Of a stretch of 64,000 nt of DNA, positions 48,845 through 60,319 are shown in pieces. The DNA comes from Musa acuminata AAA Group (taxonomy: Eukaryota; Streptophyta; Magnoliopsida; Zingiberales; Musaceae), in contig NC_088340.1 of the NCBI RefSeq assembly GCF_036884655.1, positions 1,626,001 through 1,690,000 of the forward strand, in the 5' to 3' direction. The position numbers and the translations under genes are program-made. The notes under the pieces are model-generated. The model saw only the letters and a list, made by a program, of their open reading frames with translations, made no database searches and was not told where the DNA came from. The first letter of the stretch is position 1. Each line of letters opens with the position of its first letter.

Positions 48845-51800
48845 TCACACACCCACCCACCCGGAAAACACTGTAATTTGCCGTCATTTCCGCGGGATTG
48901 GCTCTAGTTTTGATTCTACGAGTACTTAAGCTTTGCAAGAATTTGGTTTTGGTGATAGGATCGAATGTGATCTTGGTTCCTTTCCTTTGACTTCTTTCTT
49001 TTGTCGAGGATTTGCACGGTGTGCTGTTAATTATCTCGAGGGGTTTCATGGAATCAAGTTAGTTTCGGTTCTTCTTGCTCTGCAGTCGGATCAACTAATT
49101 GTCTTGCAGGTTTAATTGGGTCCATGCTTACGAAGGATAGGAATCTATCTGATATTACACACCTTTTTTCTGGTGCTTTCAGGGTAAGTTTCTTAATCTT
49201 CATATTACTTGCTTATTGCTGATAAACCAATGCTTCTCCTGTCAACCATGATTTATCTTTATGTTAAGCGTTTAACAGGAAGTCATCAGCTGGTCCTTTT
49301 GTAATGATCGAAATATTAATTATGCAGGTTTTTACGAAGCACCTGCAACAAGATAAAGACAACCCTCGGTCCACTAGCAAGCCCCAAACTGATTCTCTGT
49401 TAGCTCAGGTTTGCGTGTCACCCTTAGAATGCTCCACAGAAGAGTTTGGTTTTGGATGTTGTCCAATGCTAATGGACACTGTCATCAGTTTTCGTTGTTT
49501 TCAGTCGTAGGAGGATGCATCCATGCTGATGGTGTATTAATTTTTGTAGGTTAATACACTTCGAGAGGAGCTGCAACTCTTGGCATCATCAAGATCAGTT
49601 ACAATTGTTACTGGTGATGGATCAGGTTGAGATATTCTCCCTGCTCCTCATAGAACTTGTTATTTTTGCAGTGTGATATGCTTAATTCAGTATACAGTTT
49701 ATTTTAACATGGTTATGTGGTTTCATGATGATCAATATTTTAAAAATAGTAAAGTTGGACTGACACCATGTAAAATGCTTTATGTTGTTGCATCATAAGG
49801 ATTTTGTGAGTGAACAGTGCTTGATTCTGACATTTTCTTCGTACTTTGTTTCTAGTATTTTGCACAAGTAGCCAAATGCAGCATCATTATTACTTGAACT
49901 AAAGTTTGCTAGATGAAGGTCACTGAATTGAAGAATGCTAAAATTTCTAATGTTACATATTTTACATGCCATTTTAATTTTTTAGAGAAAATTTGGGATA
50001 ACTTGGAATAATCTTATATTCTTAAATTGAATAAGGCTGTTAGAAGTATTTCAAAATTCTGTTTGATTGAAATTCTATGGTGGAATAAGGTTTTTATTGT
50101 CAAATGACTTAAATCATTAAAACGTCAGAATTATAATATGTTGCTGCATGATCTTCAGCAAGGATTGCAATTACTTTCATCTATAACCCTTTGATCAGGT
50201 GTGAATCATTCTGTTGGACCAAAATAGTCCGAAAGTAGTGAATGTCAAACCATTTAGCCGATACTCGATGGTATTTTGCCTTTTTTTAGTATGCCATCCC
50301 ATTTATGCTAGTTAACCTCTGGTCCTTGCTCGGACCGGTATTTTCTGCCCTAACAAGGTTGGTGTACTAGAAAACTGCAGTCAATGGTCTTCAGTATTAG
50401 AAAATAACAGATATGTACTTCATATGCTATCTTCAGTAGTCTTTTACCCAACAATTAAAAGTGAGTTGAATGAAGGATCCTCAATCCCACCGCATCAACC
50501 CTATGATCACACCCATCCAACCATTTACCCCAAAAAAAAGGGGAGTAGTGATTGAATGATCTTCTAGAGCTAGTCATAATTAGAAGTTTTGACAAAATTC
50601 ATTTGAAATGAAAAATCTACTAGTATTCCCATCACAGTCCTTACCTAATGATATAATGTGATGGAGTAGTCCCTTGGCTGTTAGTTTTGGCGAATTGATT
50701 CAGGCTGTGGTGACAAATTATCTATCGACATGCTGGGGCCCGTATAGGCAATGGTTCACTGGTATGAACAGGTCCAGTTTCTGGTATTGCTACCTAAGAC
50801 AAAATCAGGGACAGTAATTCTTCTCCTCCCTGTTCTGTTGAAATTGGCACATCTTAGTGGGTTTCATCAGTTTCTAATGTTTTGTAATGTTCAGGACCTT
50901 ATTTCAAGTAGCAGAACGTACTGCTGATAGTTGATAGTTATGTCAGATGTTTTTCTATTGCATTATTTTCTTCTGTATAATATGGTCAACTTATTATGGT
51001 TCTCTTTTGATCATGGTATTTCAATTAATTTGTCTGTTAACCTTTAGAATTTCAATTGCAGATTCCAGAAGAAACAGGGTAACAGCCATTATTGTTGTTG
51101 GAGCTCTTGGATATGTATTTATATGGTGGAAGGTATTCTATCATGTATACTACGAATGGACATAGAAGTTTAAGTTAGAGATGAGCACTAAATGAGTTCG
51201 TTTATCATAGTAATCCTGATGCTGCCTTCTTCAATAATGTCTCTAGGAATTTAATTTTTTTGCATGTATCCTAATACTACATGTGATTCCGTATAGACTG
51301 GACAATTGAAATGGTAGAATGCGTAAAGATGGTTTCTTTGATTGATGGGCTTAATTAGCAATTCTGAAGACAATCTTTTGAATGATATTTTGAGGAGGAA
51401 GAATATTGCTTCTTGATTGGTTCTTTGATTGACGAGGTTATTAGCAATATTTGAAGATAATCTCTTGAATAAAATTTTAGAAAAAAAGAATGTTGCTTCT
51501 TGATGCAAGGTGCACAGTGGCAGTAGAGAATTTTATAAGCTATATATTGGAGTAGAAGTTGAGAAATAAAATCAAACATAGAAGAGGGTGATTGCAAGTG
51601 TAGTTTGAATGAACAAATGAGGTTGTGTTTGTATTCTAAATAAAAATCAAAAGACCATGGGAAGGAGGATCCTAGTAGACCTAAAAAGATAATCGTGATA
51701 ATCTCAAATTGTATATAACATATTCAAAAGGTGCCACTTTAGAGCAACTATTGCAGATTCACAATGTCACTGTCGCACTTGGAATAGTACCTCTACCTAA

Positions 51801-54800
51801 AGTTTTGCTTCTTATGTGTTGGATCATATGGTTGCCGTGAGATATTGATTTGCCAATCAATTGAAGTTATTTGTGCATAAAATTTTTGGATGATTTTGAA
51901 GATTCTAGATTATTGCTAATCTTTGAGTCTGAAAAGAAACATAATGAGACAGCATAATGAGGTAGTTAAATGTTGAACAGGGTCATCATGCTGTACTTTC
52001 TACCAAATTCATTTTTAACAGTGATCCTGTTGGTCAGCAGGGTGCTTATTTGATATGTTGTGAATGAAATTTGAATTTGCATTATTAAACTGTATAGTTA
52101 AATGCTAGTATTTTGCATCTCATAGGGATGGAAACTTTCAGACATGATGTTTGTGACACGGCGTGGCTTATCTGATGCTTGCACTCGTGTAGGCAAGCAA
52201 TTGGAGCTACTTTCATCATCTATTGCAGTACGTTTTTATTGTTAAATTTTATCTTGATTTATATTCTGAAAGTCAGTTTAATATTAAACAACTCTTTTCT
52301 CATTCCAACTTGCTCTAAATTACGAAACATTATAAATAGGATGTCTTTTTCTGAAATCATATGACACTGTGTTTGAATCATATTGCCTTTTGTTTCCAGC
52401 ATAATGGAGGTCAAAATTGAGGTTTACAGTTGATGAATCTGCTAAAATATCTAAATAAGTTATGCATGAATAGTAATTTTGATAGTCAAGTTGGTGCTTG
52501 TCTCGGTCACCAAAAACTAACCTGAATACTCGTGTATTGAGATTGGATTGCAATCCAAAGCTGACAGGTCTACCTGATTTGTACTAGTTAACGGGAAAAC
52601 AATGTGTTGCAATTTCTTTTTTTCTGAGGTAAATTGGTCCAGCTCAGATTAATTTTTAGTTGGTCTGGAAGTATGGCTAAACAACTTAGTTAAGAGTCTT
52701 ACAATCATTATCTTTAGTTGAGTTTCTAAAATGGATGAATCTAAACTTGGTGAATTTGATCTTTCTTTATTGTACCTCTTTCCAAGCTCAAGACCCGAAT
52801 CCTTGGTCATCGAGATAAACTTAACATCATTACCATGGTTTTCATGTTACAGAGAAGCTACAAGAGGCTGGATCAATCACCAACCTCCATGGGGTTTATA
52901 CCTTGGCTAGTCCTAGACACGTTCTTTTTTATTTTTTGATTTTTTTGGAGATAGTTTCACTTTCATGTATATTGTTGGCTGCTACTTGAGATTGAGTTTG
53001 GAATCATTTCTTGTTGTATTATCATCTTTAAGTTCTGTTTTGCTTATTAGTAGTAGTAAGAGTCATGCTTAGAGACTTTTAGATGTGTTTTTAGTTAGCT
53101 TTTTTTTGGAGTTTAAATTGTCTAAAGAGAAAAATTATCCCATAATTTATTTCTATATGACATCTCGTACATCCTGGAGGCTATGTCTTGGTAATGGATA
53201 GTATTATTTTCAGTAGATTATCATATTTTATTCATAAATTCTGTTATCTTCTTTGTTCTTCGGAGGTCAGTTCTTCTCAAATTGGAGAATACAATCATAT
53301 CCTGTCAACTGGTATCAGAGTGGTGTAATCTTCCAACGTGTTCTTCATTTTTCTACAATGTCATCTTCATGGTGAAGGGAACTAGAATAAATGTCATCTT
53401 GGAGAAGATGACATTTATGAAAATATGACAGAAGGGAACTCACAGCAATATGACAATGAAACTCACTGCAATATGTTGTGGCTTCACTGACGTTGTCAAT
53501 GCCTTTTCTACTACCTTCTCCTTTGAAGTGCCTCTTGAAGTCTTCAACAGTCTAAAGTAGTTAGAGCATGTTAAAATTTCAGCCTGCTGAAAGTGATGAG
53601 CTTCCCTGATGCATTTACCAATTGGTTTGGTTCAGGTTGAGCAAATCTGTTAACCCAAAAGTAACATGACCCAAAACCAACTCAAATTGCTCGAATTGCT
53701 ACTGCTAGTTGTATCATGTTGCTGTTACTTTTGATTGATTAATAGACAAAGCATGTTTGTTTTCCGCACTTAAACAGACTAATCATACTATTGCTGTTGC
53801 TTTCTTTCTGCCTCACATGAGAGTAGTGTAGTTGAGGAAATATGCAAGTTATCATGGCAATCTTCTGTTGTATGTTTATTCTCCAATGAGTAATGTAAAG
53901 GAATATTATGATAGAGCAGATTGCAGTACTGCTGCTTCTGGAAGTAGTAATTTGGGCTTTACCTTCTTTCTCTAGGTATCATGCTATTCTTTTAAAAAAT
54001 TTTAATGCATACCACCTCCTTTAATAGTTGCAGGAGAGACAACAAAAGAATCACATTCTCATTCTTGTTTTTAAGCTTTAATCAGTATACACAGAAGTGC
54101 AGTCATCAGATCATGCCATCATCTTTTTATAATTTAAAGCATCATGTTCCCTGACGCATGCCAAATTTAATTGGAGTTTCTGACACTTGCACTCAAATCA
54201 CCTACTGAAGAACATAAGCATGCCTGTTCAAGCATCATGCTGTTGCAAACATCTAAGCTGATGAATGGTTGTGTCAACAAATGATCACTAGAGCTAACAA
54301 CTCTGTAAACATATTTAATGAATATTTCTTGTTCAAGGGTTGGGTTTCTGGATTATGGCCAACAACTGCATCAATGATTTGTCAAAGTGATTGATAATCC
54401 ATTTAATTGTACTTCTGAATACTTTGAATTTTTCCTTACCCTTTACTTGATGTTCTTTTTGTGATTTTGGCAATTTTGATGGATTCATAAGGCCTTTTTT
54501 TCTATAAACAAAAGTTTAGCTTTTAGTCTCCTGAAGTCAGAAGCTTTCTTTAATTTATTTATATCTATTTGTGATTGTACCAAACTTATTAAATATTATT
54601 TTTCTAGTTATATAATTTGTATCTGCTCTTATTACTCCAGAGTTATAGTTGTCTTTTATAATCCTCATTTTCACCCAAAATTGAGGCAAGGTTTCTAGAA
54701 CAATGAGCTTTCAAAACTTTTTTTGAATTAACTAAACTGCATTCTAGCATGAGAATAGAATGGACTACAGCAATAAGCCATTAGCCCACATAATTTTGAA

Positions 54801-57697
54801 ATCTGCTAATGGATCTTTTCTTGCCATTTGGCCATACAATATGCAAGATATTTGGATAATTATATCACCACCATAATCTTTTGCCCTTTGTCCTTCTAAT
54901 CTGAATTTATTTGCATTATCCTTATTGTTGTTTCTATCATTGTTCTTTGGTTCCTGAACCATGATAGTCACCTAAAATTTATGGATCACCGATTTGTAGG
55001 CTGCCAAGCGACAGATATCTTCAAGAATGGATCGTGTAGACAGTAATTTGGACGAGTGTAAGGAGCTTGCTGCTGCTACCAAATGTGAGGTGAGGCATTT
55101 CATTTCTGTACCTGTTACTTGTCATCCTTCCAATAGCTGTGGCCTGTCTGCAGGGTGTTACTCTTGTAAATGCATCTGTAGGTCTCACAACTGCATGGGG
55201 ATTTAAGTCTGTTCCATACTGAAGTTGAATCTGTTCACCGTGCTGTCCAGACTCTGGTAATTATGTTAAATTTGCATTCTTTAGATCTAAATCTATCTTA
55301 CATCAGAAGAAAATAAGATTATTCTGTTAGAGTATATTCTGATTCCGATCTGTATTGTGCATCAGGAGACAAAGCTTGGACGAATAGAGGGAAGTCAGGT
55401 ATTCCAAATATTTTCTTTTTCATCTGTTTGTTTTTCATTTGTTGATTTAGTTCCCAGTGTTGATTTACTCCATATTAGGACTTTGCGACCAGAGGAGTCT
55501 ATCAGCTTTGCCAGTTTGTTGAGAGATTGGAACAGGGAAGAAACCAAGAGTTTCTTCAGGCAAGCAATTTGGTTACCTTTATATGTTGTTTGATCGCCTA
55601 TTACATGTCACTCTTTAGTCTGGCATGCGCAACTAGCTATAGTTATAACATTGTCATTTTCAATCAACCGGTAATTTTTTTACATATTGATTTATGCTTC
55701 AAATTAACTGTGTTAATCGGCTCCCAAACAAAAGGATTGGGCATATTTGGTAAAAGAACAAAAGGATTGGGTATAAGGATGCAGCAAGTCCAAATTGGCA
55801 ACTTCATGTAATTATCATTTTCTCTAGGTAGTTTTTTCATTAATGACTGGTGGCAGCATGGCTTGTCTGCAAATTTGCTGACCACTAGCAAAGATGCTCG
55901 TATATCATGTGCATGGTCCTAAATTGCTTTTTAGTCATCATGTTCTGTGATTTTGAACAAACTCTTAAATTTGCAGGACTCACCAACCACTTCTCATCGA
56001 GCTATTGAACTTCCACAAACTTCTTCAGTAGTGGCAAGGGTGGCCTTATTACTCTCTGCTTTATGGATTGTTTTTCATTATTATTAATTTTTTGCCTATT
56101 CGTATCTTAATAATCCTTGGTTATCCCAAAACAGACGAGTTCTTTGCCACCTTTAGCAGTAGAATCACCATCACCATCATCAGCATCGCCGTCTATTGCT
56201 CTTGAGAGCCCTAGGGTGAGCATTTATAGCATTAACTTTAGTTCCTTTTGTGAATGCTCTAACACGGTGCTTATTTCTTTGTAAATTATGGTTCTCAGAT
56301 TCTGCGATCATCAACTGCTGTATCAGCTTCAGGCCTAAAGGTTTGCAGATCCTGCTATGTTCCTGATTTGTCTTTTAATTCTCTTGCAAAGTTCTTTGAG
56401 AAAAAATCACAAAAATAAAAATAAAAAAAATCTGATTGCGCATTCAGCCGGTTGTGGATCCATAATTCTGTACTAAATCTTCTTCTGCTTAATGGTATAA
56501 TGATAACTGTGATATAAGCCTCATAAGTAACCAAATGTAATCTTTATGGTCTAGGTATTACACTAATGAAAAAAATATGAAATGGAAGATAGGTGTAGCA
56601 GGGTAAACGAGTAGAAAAAAGAAGGGAAAAGAAATAACAATAAAGTTTTAGGAGACCTCTTTTTAAGTGAATGATTCATATGTCGACCCTATATATGACA
56701 ATTTCCTAGTATAGTTTTTAACCATTTAAATAGGTTTAACTCTGCAGGACACCAGTCAACACTGACCTAATTTTTGTAATTTGTGTCCTGTGGAGTCTCA
56801 CCGATATTTTCTTGCATTTGAATCCTAGTTACTTAAATGGCCCTGCTGATTTAGCATATGCTCAAGAAATATGTTGATGCTGAATATTTGCTTGCTAGAC
56901 AACAATCTATTTAGATGACTTGTCGCCCTAGAAACTTTCAAGGTGATGTGGTCTCACAAAAACGTGAGCCACATTTACCAGGTTTGTGAGCAGTGACATC
57001 ACCCCGACAGTCTCCAGGTCATGAAGCCATCAAGTAATCAGCAAAGTAGGATGAGTAAGAGATGTAGCCAATCTTCTGGTTCTACAGGTCTGAATAAACC
57101 TTTAAAGTAATTTGAAGGAACAGCATATTAGCTTCTGCATGGACTTTTCATATTCTTGATCCGAAGTAACTGTTGAAAAGGTGTATCCATTAAGGAGCGA
57201 GGTCTTTTGTCCATACAACCATTATTATTTTTCTAAATAAGATAAAAATGTAAATCTAGAACTGCATTAGAAGAGCGAATTCTAAAGTTTTATGATAGTA
57301 CAGCCATATTGTTTTTTTTTTCTAGATGATTAGAAATGATCATGTAGGCATGCCAAGTATGGCTGTGGATATGATTAAAAAATTCTTGAGACACCTGACG
57401 TGCCTAGCTTATCAATTGATGTTCTCTCTTCAGGAGCTGCAGGAGATTTCAAATGCAATTAAACCAGGAAGCATGAAATCAAATATGATGTCTGGAAATA
57501 CCTCTGAAGTTTCCAATGGAACTACTGAAGTCTCCAATGGAACTACTGAAGAACCAAATGGCATTGCACCAAGTTCCAATCGGTCCATCTGGAAGTCTAC
57601 GGAGGAACAAAACAGTGCTGTGCCAAGTTCCAGCCGGTCCATGTGGAAGTTGCCAAGCATCAGTTTTCTCTCGAGAACCCGCAGTTCTGCTACCTAA
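48746..57697 (+). CDS. DUF1664 family protein, 14 exons, complete
   Basis: Plant-specific family of unknown function with a conserved membrane segment and coiled coil. Exons: 48746-48782, 49110-49183, 49328-49408, 49550-49625, 51062-51132, 52126-52227, 55000-55089, 55182-55256, 55366-55398, 55479-55559, 55977-56039, 56135-56215, 56299-56340, 57434-57697. Total 389 residues, all in phase. Markers: MALGKLTIVLGAGLIGSMLT, transmembrane VTAIIVVGALGYVFIWWKGW (about 96-115), coiled coil AAKRQISSRMDRVDSNLDEC and HTEVESVHRAVQTLETKLGR, then TRGVYQLCQFVERLEQG. The tail is Ser/Pro-rich with internal repeats (EVSNGTT twice; PSSxRSxWK twice). Intron 10 appears to use GC (TTCAG/GCAAGC); a GT 12 bases further on is an in-frame alternative. 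The function is not known to me. Confidence 0.92.
48783..48865. repeat. Compound C-run/(CT)n/(CA)n microsatellite at a 5' splice site
   Basis: Directly after the exon 1 donor GTAAC, the intron consists of C runs interrupted by A, then CT repeats, then CA repeats. The opposite strand is G-rich with several G runs. Confidence 0.92.
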
Positions 57698-58084
57698 CCA
57701 CTTGTTGGGTTGCCAAAGAATTCCTCCTCGTTCTGGGATGATGTAGTTTTCGCTACAGGTTAAAGAGAGGGGTAGCGCTCTAAATTTCATAATACAAACC
57801 AAACACCAAATTTTTGTAGATGTAAAGATCATTGGCAAGCAATTGGTTCAGAATTGCCCTCTTTGTCAAGTTGACTTTTTTTGTTTCGCAACAACTTGGA
57901 GTAGCTGTGGCTTACAATTAGATGAAAGATTGATGGTACAAAATATTCTGTTTATTTGGCGTTTTAAGCATAGCCATTCTATATGCGGTAGCGAATTATG
58001 TATACCGAGCATGTTCTTTGCCTCCCACCTATTGAGTATCGTGCAGCTTCAAGAGAAAGATTAGAAGATGATGAGGGTAATAAT

Positions 58085-58620
58085 GGTGATAAGACTCGGG
58101 TGACGTCAGCTGCCCCAAATGACACCTCACGTCTCTGTTGACCTGTTAGCACTTGGTCAACACAGATCGGAACGTCGATCAAGGCACATTAACACCCTGC
58201 TCGAGCTCGATCTTTCACGCCACGCCACCGATGTCAGACGCTACCAGGAGTACGAGCCTGTCCCCTGCAAGCGGGCACATCAGGAAACAGTAAGCTTCTC
58301 TATAAATACCCTTGCATTCTAAGTGGGAGGAAGGAGGAAAAAAAGGCAGAAACCCCCAAGATCATCCACTGACTTGATCGTCGAAGGGGTCGGGTCGAGC
58401 TCTTCCAACCCGACCTGTGTGCAGGTGCGAAGACGGATGCCTCCCACAGAACGCTCAGGTGAGGAGCCCCCTCCTAGAGGAAACGGTGACCCCGTCACGA
58501 TCGAACCATCGCAGGCGGCCACCTCAGCAATCTTAAGGGTCGTCCCAGGGAGATCCCCAATCATTCGGGCCCGAACCCAGTCGCGTCGGCCCCGATGCCA
58601 CGGCTTAAGGTTGTTTACAC
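58085..58620 (+). mobile_element. Probable LTR-retrotransposon fragment (Gypsy-like LTR)
   Basis: A sharply GC-rich island in AT-rich DNA. It has a TATA-like CTATAAATACCC at about 58299, followed by dispersed CCCGACC/GGGTCGGG elements and GTGTGCAGGTGCGA, a layout typical of Ty3/Gypsy LTRs. The open frame 58323-58650 has no recognisable domain. Ends and target-site duplication were not resolved, so the superfamily is a guess. Confidence 0.4.
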
Positions 58621-60319
58621 TAATAGTAGACGCCACCATGCTTTTGACAGAGATCATATATTTGAGTCCTTTCTTTTACGATGATCGTCTTCGAATAGAC
58701 AAGTTGTCAAGGCCAAATGAAATTTTACTGAGTTCCAAAGACACGAGTGATTGCCATCTTTCTATTCCAGGGATCCAAACAGATAAGATCAATGTCCTCT
58801 TCCTCCTCTGGAATGTATCAGCAAAGAGAAGGACCAGCATCTCCTTTTTGACGGGTATCTTCCACTCTGAGTGCCTCACCTACGTCTTTGTCAGCAGAAG
58901 GTTTGTTTTCACCACCCATTCATTCTCTTACCCGTGAGATCACTACCAGCCATTTGCTACACTACTTCAGATCTTTCTCACTCTAAGTTGATGGTTTGTG
59001 GTTGTTGCCAACTTGGGATTACTATGAACTCCTCCTGATATTTTTCAGATTGTTTCATGGCAGGAATCAGAATAAGGAAGCTGTTCTCTACCGATTGCTA
59101 TGCTATAAAAAAATATTTTATATACGAAAAAATATTAGTATATCGTAACATATAACGAAATTAAACGAAAATCACAATCAAATAAGATATTAAGATTTAC
59201 GTAGAAAATCTCTCCAATGCGAATGGTAAAAATCATTGAACATGCTATAAAAAAATTACTATAAAAATAATGAATGTATAAATCATTGCCCAAAATATAA
59301 GCAACAATCATAAGAGAATAATATAAATATAAGGATTATATTACTGTCCATAATATTCAAAATCTCTCCAAGAATCCACTGTAAATCTAATCTAATATGA
59401 GATGAGAACACTCTTTAGATGATTAAAAATAACTTATGTATTATCCTCGTCTTCTTCCCATTTCTTCTTTTCTTATTCTTTTACCCTTAACTGCTATTAC
59501 TTTTTTTCATTTTCTCTTGGTAGTCTTGTTGTTCTCCTTCATCGTCAAAAACCTCGATTAGAAGAGTTAAGGTTTAGGTTATTAAAGCCCTGAACTATCT
59601 GTCTAACATCCCCAACTCTCAAATTATCTCATCCTCGGTTATGATTTAATGAGCACTCCATGTTAAGAATATAAACTAAAATCATATTTCATCTAATTGC
59701 TTAAGTCACAAATGTATAAATAAATTTATGGAATGATATAGAAAAATAATTAAGATGAAGGTCCTTATCCCCTTATAAATAAAAATATCTTAATTAATTT
59801 TGATTAGTTGGATTGAGTCATAAATAATCCACACACACACACAAATGAATGACAGAGTGTGTATTAAGAATATAAACTAATATCATGTTTCATTTAATGA
59901 TTTGAATGAGTGAAAAACATAGATAAAATATGTTTCATTAATAAGTTATCGATCAAAACAAGCCAATTTAGAACACACTAATTAAATGTAGTAAAAGAGA
60001 AAATATTTTCTTTACTTCCAATAACAAAGAATATAACAAGATTTTTATGTGCAGCTTCAATATAATATACACACACACTCACATCCATACTATTTCTATT
60101 CCTTGGCATTCATTAATTTCATTTTCAGATATTTTCTTCAGAGAATTACAATCACCAACAAGAAAACAGTAAGAACAAAAAAATGTTTGAATGGCAGTGC
60201 TATTATGTTGTATTGATGCTAATTACACACAATAAATCTTTACAGCTTATTATGACATAATTATAGTCTTAATATAGTCATCTCTCATAACTACAAGAGA
60301 AAATGTCTGATCACTGCAT
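58621..60319. other. AT-rich intergenic, nothing recognised
   Basis: No gene-like structure. Short CA runs occur at about 59828-59842 and 60070-60082. The 3' flank of the LRR gene lies at the right end. Confidence 0.6.

Noticed and set aside
58323..58937. 204-codon open frame
   Set aside because: It starts in the LTR-like island, runs into unrelated AT-rich DNA, and shows no domain.
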